64,000 nt of DNA from Riemerella anatipestifer. Lineage in GTDB: Bacteria > Bacteroidota > Bacteroidia > Flavobacteriales > Weeksellaceae. The DNA lies in contig NZ_CP142016.1 of the NCBI RefSeq assembly GCF_035666175.1, positions 1,302,001 to 1,366,000 of the forward strand, in the 5' to 3' direction. Shown piece by piece: positions 55,744-64,000 of the stretch. Below the pieces are notes generated by a model, which saw nothing but the letters and a program-made list of their open reading frames with translations, searched no databases and was not told where the DNA came from. Position numbers and translations under genes: made by a program. Numbering within the stretch: the first letter of the stretch is position 1; each line of letters starts with the position of its first letter.

Positions 55744-57324
55744 TTAAATAGCTAACACTAACATTACCGACTTATCCACAGGCATTTCTTCTAAACAGAT
55801 ATCCAACCATTTTTTACCCAAACCTCTGTAAAATACGCTAAAATTATATTGTCTTTCCTGCCATTTAGCATTAGGATTTATCTTGTCTGCTAGTAGATTC
55901 AATCGTTCTAACAAATCTTGATTTTTTTTCTTTTCTGCTTTTAACAGGCGGACTCTCATTTTTTGATACGATTTTAGCTGACGCTTCTGTTCTGCTTCCA
56001 CAAGGTTAAAGAAAGTAACTTCTGTCTGTTGAGCTTTTTCTTTCAATTCATCAAAACCTTGCTTTAGCAATTTTTCTTTCTCGTCAATAATAGGTAATAA
56101 AACTGAATTTCCCAATAGTTTTTCTCCAAATACTCTCTGATAATCATTGAAAAAATCCTTAACATTAAGCTCTAACTTACCAATTTTAGCAAAAGTTTTT
56201 TCATCAATAAAAGTGAATGAATGGCGTGGTATTAAAATTGGAAATTCTAACCCTATACTTTTGAAATAATCTACCAGCTCTAGCCAATACATTATTTCTG
56301 CATTTCCGCCTATATAAACGATATTAGGCAACACTGTCTCCTGATACACAGGTCTCATCAAAGCATTAGGGCTAAATCTTTCAGGAAAGTTTTGTAACTC
56401 CTCCAACATTTCTTGCTCCGTAAATACCTTTTTGGTCTCTATCACTCTATATAAATCTCCATCTCGATCTATCCTTTGGCGTTTATCTGTAAGGTAAAAC
56501 AAATTGATTTCTCTAGGGTTTACCTGCACTTTAGAGTATGTTTGTGCTAAATACGCTACCTTTTGTTTAGTTTCGTTATAAAGTTTTTGAGAAAAAAGCT
56601 CTTCTTTAAAGATGGAGGACATTTGTGATTTCAAAGCCTTATCATCTCCATCTATGAGTAAAAGTCCATAATCTGAAAATAATTTTTGAGCTAAAATTCT
56701 TATAGATTGCGATAAACTCTGCCCTAAACCATAAGCCTTATCAAGCCAATCAGTAAGTTCTTTTCCAAAAGGAAAACTTTCCATTTCCTTTTTAAATTGT
56801 TCTAAAAACGTGTTAGACTCAACCTTAATTCTACCTACCGCTCCACCTTGTACACCTTCTATCTCGTAGTAATTTTCATCTGTCCTGAAGTGATTGATTT
56901 CAACAAAATCATGGTCTTCCGTAGCCATCCAAAAAATAGGAACAAAATGCTTTTCAGGAAATTGTTCTTTAAGATAAACACTCGTTTTAATCGTCTGTAA
57001 AATCTTATAAATAAAAAATACAGGTCCTGTAAACAAATTAAGCTGATGCCCTGTAGTAATAGTAAATGTATTTTCTTTTAGCAAAGCTTCCAAATTTTCC
57101 TTTTGTGATGAAGAAAGCTCAATACCTTCATATTGCTCTTGAATGACTTTAACTAAAACCTCCCTTTTCTCGTTAGAAAATGTTTGGGATTTAGCCTCTA
57201 TCTTTTCAGCTATGTTGGTAATATTAAATGAATACGGTTTAAAATCCTCTATTTTATCATCTAAAAAATCCCTAATTAGCTTAGGGATTGTATCTATCTC
57301 CTGAAATGGAATAAGCGTTTTCAT
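55744..57324 (-). CDS. bshC: Bacillithiol biosynthesis cysteine-adding enzyme BshC
   Basis: The 526-aa protein matches BshC in length and features: a nucleotide-binding core with FTITTGHQLNLFTGPVFFIY, FVPIFWMATEDHDFVEINHF, and a long C-terminal coiled coil (about 415-480, rich in Lys, Glu and Gln) that mediates dimerisation. It adds cysteine to glucosaminyl malate to make bacillithiol, the main low-molecular thiol of many Bacteroidota. It is 9 nt after the porin gene, and 37 nt before the LysM gene, so these form one leftward unit. Confidence 0.95.
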   Translation of the reverse strand: MKTLIPFQEIDTIPKLIRDFLDDKIEDFKPYSFNITNIAEKIEAKSQTFSNEKREVLVKVIQEQYEGIELSSSQKENLEALLKENTFTITTGHQLNLFTGPVFFIYKILQTIKTSVYLKEQFPEKHFVPIFWMATEDHDFVEINHFRTDENYYEIEGVQGGAVGRIKVESNTFLEQFKKEMESFPFGKELTDWLDKAYGLGQSLSQSIRILAQKLFSDYGLLLIDGDDKALKSQMSSIFKEELFSQKLYNETKQKVAYLAQTYSKVQVNPREINLFYLTDKRQRIDRDGDLYRVIETKKVFTEQEMLEELQNFPERFSPNALMRPVYQETVLPNIVYIGGNAEIMYWLELVDYFKSIGLEFPILIPRHSFTFIDEKTFAKIGKLELNVKDFFNDYQRVFGEKLLGNSVLLPIIDEKEKLLKQGFDELKEKAQQTEVTFFNLVEAEQKRQLKSYQKMRVRLLKAEKKKNQDLLERLNLLADKINPNAKWQERQYNFSVFYRGLGKKWLDICLEEMPVDKSVMLVLAI

Positions 57325-57333
57325 ACTTCAAAT

Positions 57334-59235
57334 TTAGTAAAAAAGATACCAAACTACACCTAAATTAAGCCTAAAATCAGAAATAGGAAAATATGGTGCT
57401 GTATATGACCTATTTTTCATAAATGTAGTATTAAAGTGCTGTGCTTCTGCATAGATAAGCATTCTTTTCACTTTCATATTAAAATAAGCCGAAGCAATAG
57501 GCTGCCCTCCTATGCTATGAGCAGAGGCAGACGGCAACACAAATTCGTTAAGTACAGGAGCGTATTCTCTAGAGTTGAACTTTGAGAAATAATACACTTG
57601 GATTCCTGTCTGTAACTCTGCTGCTTTTTTAAAGGCTGGTGTTTGATAGTAGAAATTGAGTCTTCCTACAAAATGTGGCAAAGGCAACAAATCTTTATTA
57701 TTGAGAACCGCCTGAAATAAAAGATTTGGATTAAAGTTAAATTTACCATACTTAAACAAGGCTTCTCCACCAATCTGAGAGATATTAACCGAAGCCGAAC
57801 CTTGCTTAGGCTGATACAACTCATTAAAATAAGCCATTTGGTCTATCCTAAAATAATTAGCGGATACTTTCGCATCAAACCATTTCAAGCCTAAAGTTCC
57901 ACCAATTTCTAGAATATTTTGATTTTTGAAATCTTGCCACTGATAATTGAAATTAGGATAAAGCGAAGCATTTACCAAATAGTTAAAACTTGGTACTACC
58001 GACTGGAAGTTAGCTTTAGCATCTAAGAAATAACCCTCAATAAGCTCTAACTTTAAGTGATTGGTTGTTTTTAAATAATTTCCAAAAACAGCGCCTCTAG
58101 AGATTTCTAAGAAAGACTGTAATTTCAGTTTATCCCAAAGATTGATGTCTAAATTCCCAATCGCTCCTAGCCTATTTTCCTTATAAATATCAAACTGGGC
58201 ATTACCCGTACCCAAACTGATACTTTGATGCCTAATACCTGCATCTAGTTTAAATTTTTCATTATCCCAAAGTAAACTTAATGTATTACTTAAGTTCTCA
58301 GAATATTTTTTATTCACCAAAGGCATCTCTGTTAATACACCGCCACCTCTTTGTTGAAAATAACTTTCTACACTAGATTGTTTAAAATAGTACTTATTAC
58401 CTTGATGAAAAATACTATGCCTTAACTTAAACGGAAAACGCTCCGAAGAAAACGGACGAAATTCGTGGCTGTAATAATACCTTCTATATGAAAATCTAGA
58501 ATCAGAACCCGTGAGGTTAACTTCGAGATTATTTCTATTTTTAAATCGGGTATCGTTAAGGAAATTATCCAAGCTTACAATACCTCCATACTCTTCTGCA
58601 TTAACATTCTGGTGTGTAAAGTGGGCATAAGCTTGATATTTTTGATTTCTAGACTGAAACTGTGCCGAAACTGTAAAATTATTACTAGAGGTTAAACTTC
58701 TTCTATAAAACCCTTGAGACCTAAGTCCTGTATAATCCAACGCAAAATTGAAATTCTGCCCAATATTTTGAGTATAGGTAGATTTTAGGGTTCCCCCATT
58801 TCCAACACCATTATGGTAAACAAAAGCCGTAGTAGGCGTTTTAACATCATAATAGCGTATATCTTGAATACCTTGTATGAAGTGTGATTTATTGGTTGGC
58901 AAAAGAGTTAGGTTCTGCTCTGGATTAACTGAATACACTAAATCTTGAAAACCTGCTCCTACATTAGCAAATGGCACCTTACCAAAAACATCTCTATTAT
59001 TATACTGAATGAACTGATAGTATTTGTCTATACTAAAAACCGTATCAAATACTTGATACTGCCCAAATTGTTTCTTATATCTATAATCTTGAATAGTAGG
59101 AATAAAGACTTTAGCCGAGTCTTTCTCTCCCCTATCTATGACTAATGAATCTTGCTTTATTTTATCTACCGATTTCTCTTGTGCTTTTACCCAAGTAGAA
59201 GCCAATAACACTACTATAAAAAAAATGTACCTCAT
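57334..59235 (-). CDS. Putative porin of the Bacteroidota type
   Basis: The 633-aa protein has a signal peptide (YIFFIVVLLASTWVKAQ), a short periplasmic head with FIPTIQDYRYKKQFGQYQVF, and then a long series of amphipathic beta-strands ending in DFRLNLGVVWYLFY with a C-terminal aromatic residue, as in the putative-porin (Porin_10) family. It should form an outer-membrane barrel; no plug or TonB box is seen. Its substrate is unknown. bshC follows after 9 nt. Confidence 0.78.
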   Translation of the reverse strand: MRYIFFIVVLLASTWVKAQEKSVDKIKQDSLVIDRGEKDSAKVFIPTIQDYRYKKQFGQYQVFDTVFSIDKYYQFIQYNNRDVFGKVPFANVGAGFQDLVYSVNPEQNLTLLPTNKSHFIQGIQDIRYYDVKTPTTAFVYHNGVGNGGTLKSTYTQNIGQNFNFALDYTGLRSQGFYRRSLTSSNNFTVSAQFQSRNQKYQAYAHFTHQNVNAEEYGGIVSLDNFLNDTRFKNRNNLEVNLTGSDSRFSYRRYYYSHEFRPFSSERFPFKLRHSIFHQGNKYYFKQSSVESYFQQRGGGVLTEMPLVNKKYSENLSNTLSLLWDNEKFKLDAGIRHQSISLGTGNAQFDIYKENRLGAIGNLDINLWDKLKLQSFLEISRGAVFGNYLKTTNHLKLELIEGYFLDAKANFQSVVPSFNYLVNASLYPNFNYQWQDFKNQNILEIGGTLGLKWFDAKVSANYFRIDQMAYFNELYQPKQGSASVNISQIGGEALFKYGKFNFNPNLLFQAVLNNKDLLPLPHFVGRLNFYYQTPAFKKAAELQTGIQVYYFSKFNSREYAPVLNEFVLPSASAHSIGGQPIASAYFNMKVKRMLIYAEAQHFNTTFMKNRSYTAPYFPISDFRLNLGVVWYLFY

Positions 59236-59342
59236 AAAGTTTTATGAGGTACAAAGATATGTAAAATAAGTTTTACAAAATTCTAACAAACTTACTCCAA
59301 ATATTTAAAATCAAAGTAAGTTTAGAATTTCACAACAAAACC

Positions 59343-60779
59343 CTAGTTAGAAACCTTTGGGTTGGTATCCAATTCTCTTTGAGGAATCTTAAATCTGAAC
59401 TTATCACTTCCTGCTTCTATATTGAACTTACCGTGACTAGCATGGTTACTACCAGCATAATCTCTAACCAAGGCTTCGTTCAATCTCTTCATATCAAAAA
59501 ATGTAACCCCTTCTCCCCATAACTCTATCCTTTTATGAGTTCTTATCTCCTCTAGCAAAGCTTGACCACTATTAGTTGATAATGAATAAGAAGGGTCTCT
59601 CTTAGAAATTAGTTCAAATAAAACCTGTTTAGCTTTAGCTTCATCCCCAAATAACGCCAACGCTTCGGCTTCTATAAGATACATTTCTGAAGCCCTCATA
59701 TAAACATAATCTCCCTCAAACCTTGTAGCATCTACAAATTTAACATTAGCATACTTCGGAAGGTTATGGGCTGTACCATCAAACCACTTCTTTCTAATAT
59801 CAGTATCTGATATTTTTTCATACAGCCTTTTGTCTATACTCTTATACACCCTCAATAATCCTGCATATCCAGGACTTAAATTTGCTATATGAGAAAAGAA
59901 CGATGCATAAACTGTAGATGTAGATGTAGAAATATCTGTACCCCACATCCACTCTGGATTATTAATATCACTAAAACCATCCATAAGCTGAGTTGAACTC
60001 ATAGGTGAATAACCCGTTCTAGCGTATTTTGCATATTTTGCTGCCTCAGAATTATTTCCTGTAGTTAAGTACAACCTGGCTAAAAAACCAGCAGCTACAT
60101 TTTGATTAATAAACTCCTTTGATGCTCCAGTTGAGTATCCATTTAACAAAGAATAAGCACGTAACAAGTCTTTCTCTATTTCACCATAGACACTAGCAGT
60201 AGGATACCTAGACGCAACACTTATTCCTTTCTCTAATGCAATATATGGTATCCCCTCAGATCCTTTTGCATAAAGTCTTATAAGATCCAAATAGCATGCA
60301 GCTCTCATAGTTAAAAGTCTCCCTTTAAAATAAAGCCCTTGCTGATCTAAAGTACTTTCTTCTGGTAGATTAGTCAAAAGTTCATTCATATTAAAGATAA
60401 CTTTATAATAGAACTTCCATATCATTTCCGTTCCAGTGTTATCCACATTAGGTGCTAAATATCTATAATATGATGAAAACCAATGATTCTGAGTTTGAAT
60501 AAAATCATTTGTCATATGATCTAGCCCCAATTTTATAGACATATACCCAAAATCATCGTGTGCACCAGTACTCGCTTCTCGAGTATTAGAAGAGGCTAAA
60601 TACCTAGTATTACCTTGCTCCAACCCTCCTAATATAAACATAGCCTTCTCTGGATATTTTTTCAACACATCCTCAAAACGATCTGTTGAAACTAAATCTT
60701 GAGTTTCCGTATTTAAAAACTCATCACTACAATTTACGACAGATAATAAAGTCAAGGTCGCTATTATATACTTTTTCAT
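59343..60779 (-). CDS. SusD/RagB-family nutrient-binding lipoprotein
   Basis: The 478-aa protein has a lipoprotein signal (MKKYIIATLTLLSVVNCSDE, with Cys17 at the lipobox). It has SusD features: TPR-like helices, LYFKGRLLTMRAACYLDLIR, YVYMRASEMYLIEAEALALF and the C-terminal ELWGEGVTFFDMKR. It caps the SusC channel and binds nutrients on the cell surface. The partner SusC gene is just upstream (28 nt), the usual order. No glycosidase or regulator is within the window, so the substrate (sugar or peptide) cannot be named. Confidence 0.93.
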   Translation of the reverse strand: MKKYIIATLTLLSVVNCSDEFLNTETQDLVSTDRFEDVLKKYPEKAMFILGGLEQGNTRYLASSNTREASTGAHDDFGYMSIKLGLDHMTNDFIQTQNHWFSSYYRYLAPNVDNTGTEMIWKFYYKVIFNMNELLTNLPEESTLDQQGLYFKGRLLTMRAACYLDLIRLYAKGSEGIPYIALEKGISVASRYPTASVYGEIEKDLLRAYSLLNGYSTGASKEFINQNVAAGFLARLYLTTGNNSEAAKYAKYARTGYSPMSSTQLMDGFSDINNPEWMWGTDISTSTSTVYASFFSHIANLSPGYAGLLRVYKSIDKRLYEKISDTDIRKKWFDGTAHNLPKYANVKFVDATRFEGDYVYMRASEMYLIEAEALALFGDEAKAKQVLFELISKRDPSYSLSTNSGQALLEEIRTHKRIELWGEGVTFFDMKRLNEALVRDYAGSNHASHGKFNIEAGSDKFRFKIPQRELDTNPKVSN

Positions 60780-60807
60780 TTTTTTATTTTTTTACTTAAT
60801 CTTTAAT

Positions 60808-63750
60808 CTAAAAACCAACATTCAATCCTAAAGCGATTGTTCTAAGAGGTGAAAAAGAGCTGCTAGCAGATCCTGTATAAGACATTCTTGGATCATATCC
60901 TTTTCTTTTTGACCATACGTGAACATTATCAGACATTATATAAACTCTTAATCTATCTATCCCTGTGCTATTAATAAGATCTCTATCAAATGTATAACCT
61001 AAACTTACATTTTGTAAAGACAAATAGTCAGACTTTATTAACCCCATGGTAGACATACCATAATAAAGCTTGTCATTCTCTGGTAAAACAACCGGCAGAT
61101 TAGCTGATTTATTATCTACTGACCAAGTATTATAAAAATCTGAGTGGAAATTTTGTCCTCTTCCTGCTCCCATGAGTCCCATCCATTCATAGTCATATCC
61201 CCATCCTCCTAACTGATAAGCAAAATTAGCCGTAAAATCAAAGTTCTTGTATGAAGTATTTATACCAAATCCACCATAATATTTAGGCACAGAGGTTTTA
61301 CCTGTATTTATAAGAGTAGCATCTGAGTAAGTTTCAGTAGTTGTTTTTGTACCATCTGCTTTCAAAACGGCAAACAATGCTGCTCCTGTATCAGGGTTTA
61401 CTCCTACAAACTCCCTCATTCTCCATGTATACATACTTCCCCCTTCTTCAAGAATAAAGTTTCCACTAACAAGAGGTGTATTAGGCAATCTCAGTATTCT
61501 ATTCTTTAAAGAGGTTCCATTGACATTGAAAGATAAATTAAAATCTTGGGTTTTGATAGCATCTACTGAAACTGTAACTTCTACCCCTTTATTTTCCATA
61601 TCTCCCAAGTTATCAGGTATCACAGTTAATCCTTGATGTAAAGGAAGAGGTCTTGTATAAAGCATATCAAAAGACTTTCTTCTAAAATACTCCGCATCTA
61701 TATTTAATCTATTTCCAAATAAGGACAGCTCAAAACCTGCGTTTAAATTAGCATTTTTCTCCCAAGTAATATCTTTATTACCTCTATAAACTGTAGTTGC
61801 AGGCAATACTGACATATCAGCAACAGTAGTCATTGTAACTCTTCTATAGTAATCCTTGTACGGCAAGTCATAGAAAGAGTTATTCCCATACTGATCTAAG
61901 TTATCATTTCCTTGTTCTCCATACGAGGCCTTAAGCTTAAATTTGTTTAACCAAGATAAATTTGCTAAAAATTTCTCCTTGGAAACTACCCATGCAGCAC
62001 CAAACCCGTAGAAATTACCCCATCTATTATCTGGGTGAAACCTAGAAGAACCATCTCTCCTTGCATTTGCATTAAGAAAGTACTTGCCTGCATAATTTAA
62101 GTTTAACCTAGCTAAATACCCTTCTAAAGCATAAGGTCTACCATATCCACTTGCATCAGCAATTACAGAAAAATGGTTTGCATAAGGGCTATCCAGTAAC
62201 CCTCCGTTCTTCATATAATTTGACATTGTATCAAACTGTCTCTTCAATGTTTCATGCCCCAACATTGCCTCAACTCCTAAGTTTCCAAATTTCTTATTAT
62301 AGGTCAACATTTGCTGTTGAGTTAAAGCAACAGTAATATTGTTCCAGTTATAAACTCTACCATTATCATCTACCGCATCTCCATACAGTGGAGTATCAAA
62401 GGAATAGCCTCTCAAGTTATTATACTCTCCTGTTACAGTATATGTAAAATCTAAACCATCAAGAATAGAGTAAGTACCGTAACCACTTGCAAAAATTTGG
62501 TTAGTTTTTCTTGTCTTTATGTCATATAAAGCAGTTGCATAAGGGTTCTGTAACTGAGCATAAGGCCTAACAAAAGGAGCTATCCTCCCAGTTCCATCAT
62601 CAAAAGCTCTAATTCCCGACGTAGTATATATTGGTGTCCCATCTGCTGCATAAGCGTAAACTGGATAAATAGGAGCAATATACCTAGAAAACCGAAACGG
62701 ATTAGAGTAACTTGTTGTCCCATTAAATCCATCAGGAACATTTTGTACCATATTAGAATAAGACAAATTACCTCCAAACTTAAGTTTTTCTCCTAACTTA
62801 GAATCTGCCTTAACACGAGCTGTTACCTTATCAAACTTAGCATTAGTCATATAAGTCTCGTTGGATTCATATCCTAAAGAGTAGTAGAAAGAAGTTGCAT
62901 TAGTAGCACCAGATGCACTAAAGAATGTATTAGTATAAAACCCTTTTTGGAATAAAGTCTTAGCCCAATCTTCTTGGTATAAAACAGAAGCATTAGGGTT
63001 AAACTTACCATCAGCTGTGATTATTTGGTCATTAGCTACATTTGTAATATTATATCCTAAACCATTAGCACCACCAATTAAGCCTGCAACAGCAGAATTA
63101 TGAGCATCAGCTAGTGTAGCTCCTCCGTGAATCTCTTGATTTCTCAAAACATTGTAATAGTACTCATAGTACTGACTTGGGCTTCTAGAAATATTATACT
63201 CAGGAACTCCTCTATCTGAAACCCCAGATTTCATATCAAATGAATATCTTGTTTTACCCTGTTTTCCTTTTTTTGTTGTAATGATAACTACCCCATTAGC
63301 ACCTCTACTTCCGTAAAGTGCTGCTGCAGAAGCATCCTTTAGGAAAGACATTGACTCTATATCCGCATTATTAATAGCTGCTATATTCCCATTAAAAGGA
63401 ACCCCATCCACCACATACAAGGGTGTTGCAGAACCATTGATAGAACCAACCCCCCTAAATCTAACTGTAGGCTCTTCTCCTGGCAAACCATTGGTTGTAG
63501 CAATTTGCACCCCAGCTACTTTACCAGTCATACCTTGAACAACATTAGCAGTTGTGATATCCTTAATATCCTTGGCCTTAACTTCCGACACTGACCCCGT
63601 TAAGGATTCTTTAGTCTGCTTACCATAAGCCACCATAACCACCTCTTCAATCTCTTTTACCGTGTCTTTTTTTGCTTTTTGTGCTACTACACTTTGAGCT
63701 CCTATAAAGAAAACAGCTCCAGCAGTAAGCACCCTTAATTTCACATTCAT
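60808..63750 (-). CDS. SusC/RagA-family TonB-linked outer-membrane transporter
   Basis: I start at 63750 (MNVKLRVLTAGAVFFIGAQS) because a signal peptide begins there; an ATG 30 nt upstream is less likely. The 980-aa protein goes directly from the signal to the TonB-box-like KEIEEVVMVAYGKQTKESL, then the plug (about 45-150, with TPLYVVDGVPFNGN and SFLKDASAAALYGSRGANGV), then the barrel ending in IALGLNVGF. The N-terminal carboxypeptidase-like domain of many SusC proteins is absent. With the SusD lipoprotein it imports a nutrient using TonB energy. Confidence 0.94.
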   Translation of the reverse strand: MNVKLRVLTAGAVFFIGAQSVVAQKAKKDTVKEIEEVVMVAYGKQTKESLTGSVSEVKAKDIKDITTANVVQGMTGKVAGVQIATTNGLPGEEPTVRFRGVGSINGSATPLYVVDGVPFNGNIAAINNADIESMSFLKDASAAALYGSRGANGVVIITTKKGKQGKTRYSFDMKSGVSDRGVPEYNISRSPSQYYEYYYNVLRNQEIHGGATLADAHNSAVAGLIGGANGLGYNITNVANDQIITADGKFNPNASVLYQEDWAKTLFQKGFYTNTFFSASGATNATSFYYSLGYESNETYMTNAKFDKVTARVKADSKLGEKLKFGGNLSYSNMVQNVPDGFNGTTSYSNPFRFSRYIAPIYPVYAYAADGTPIYTTSGIRAFDDGTGRIAPFVRPYAQLQNPYATALYDIKTRKTNQIFASGYGTYSILDGLDFTYTVTGEYNNLRGYSFDTPLYGDAVDDNGRVYNWNNITVALTQQQMLTYNKKFGNLGVEAMLGHETLKRQFDTMSNYMKNGGLLDSPYANHFSVIADASGYGRPYALEGYLARLNLNYAGKYFLNANARRDGSSRFHPDNRWGNFYGFGAAWVVSKEKFLANLSWLNKFKLKASYGEQGNDNLDQYGNNSFYDLPYKDYYRRVTMTTVADMSVLPATTVYRGNKDITWEKNANLNAGFELSLFGNRLNIDAEYFRRKSFDMLYTRPLPLHQGLTVIPDNLGDMENKGVEVTVSVDAIKTQDFNLSFNVNGTSLKNRILRLPNTPLVSGNFILEEGGSMYTWRMREFVGVNPDTGAALFAVLKADGTKTTTETYSDATLINTGKTSVPKYYGGFGINTSYKNFDFTANFAYQLGGWGYDYEWMGLMGAGRGQNFHSDFYNTWSVDNKSANLPVVLPENDKLYYGMSTMGLIKSDYLSLQNVSLGYTFDRDLINSTGIDRLRVYIMSDNVHVWSKRKGYDPRMSYTGSASSSFSPLRTIALGLNVGF

Positions 63751-64000
63751 ATTAACAAAATTTAATATTATACCTGGCAAATATGTTAATAATTCTTAAT
63801 ATTTACAAATAAATCAGCTTTTTTTATTACTTATCACCTAAAAACACTATACATTTTCATCAAAAAACAAGTCTATTTTTAAGGATTATATCACAAACAA
63901 TTTAATAAAACCTAATAATCAACAATTTAAAATTAAATTATCATTATTATCATAATATTAAAATAATCACAATTTAGATTCATTATAAATTAATAAAAAA
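63751..64000. other. AT-rich region upstream of susC
   Basis: No gene is visible in the last 250 nt. CAAATATG at 63779 reads CATATTTG on the - strand, one base off a -7 box, about 30 nt before the susC start. The rest is A/T-rich without clear repeats. Confidence 0.4.

Overview
The window looks like the chromosome of a low-GC member of the Flavobacteriia, family Weeksellaceae, and most likely Riemerella anatipestifer or a close relative. This rests on Bacteroidota-type promoters (TTTG or TTG, about 19-20 nt, TAnnTTTG), ribosomal genes without Shine-Dalgarno sequences, a PorW/SprE-type lipoprotein of the type IX secretion system, a SusC/SusD pair, BshC for bacillithiol, and six copies of an IS982-family element that I recognise as ISRa1-like. 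The species name is an inference; no database was searched.

Layout. 1-7000 (+ strand): the C-terminal end of an LptD-like outer-membrane protein, ridA with a small membrane protein, enolase, citrate synthase, an arginine deiminase-type hydrolase, and a baeRF3 protein behind a good sigma-54-type promoter. 7018-20900 (- strand): one long S10-spc-alpha ribosomal operon, rplC to rplQ, with secY, infA and rpoA, starting from a clear promoter and ending at a bidirectional terminator shared with the baeRF3 gene; rpsJ is not at its head. 21065-24610: a DUF2520 Rossmann protein and kdsC, then an ISRa1 copy that truncates a dihydroxyacetone kinase gene, followed by a diverged second copy of the kdsC 3' end. 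24611-28040 (- strand): a probable iron-uptake locus, a PepSY membrane protein plus a TonB siderophore receptor broken by one in-frame TGA. 28127-32493: maf, porW/sprE, tsaB and a DUF6973 protein.

32544-35605 is a nested insertion-sequence complex: ISRa1 (+) interrupted by a frameshifted ISRa1 (-), then 98 bp of a rhodanese gene, then an intact ISRa1 (-), all bracketed by one 8-bp target duplication. It sits next to accD and separates it from its probable terminator. accD, fba and nadK (- strand) and a TonB-linked outer-membrane protein (+) follow.

41500-52100 is the accessory heart of the window. It has two paralogous surface-protein loci, at 42076 (+, cut off by ISRa1) and at 51646-46863 (-, two genes, the second a repeat-rich collagen-like protein broken by a frameshift and by ISRa1 with a 9-bp duplication). 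Both loci start from nearly identical promoters and have long leaders sharing a CA-rich tract and a hairpin. Between them lie rho, a DUF4293 gene, a decayed partial duplicate of that gene with its own terminator, and two perfect palindromes with a common core.

52198-64000: rhodanese and thioredoxin (+), then fabD, a LysM/PBP1 protein, bshC, a putative porin and a SusD/SusC nutrient-uptake pair (- strand). No tRNA, rRNA or CRISPR array was seen.
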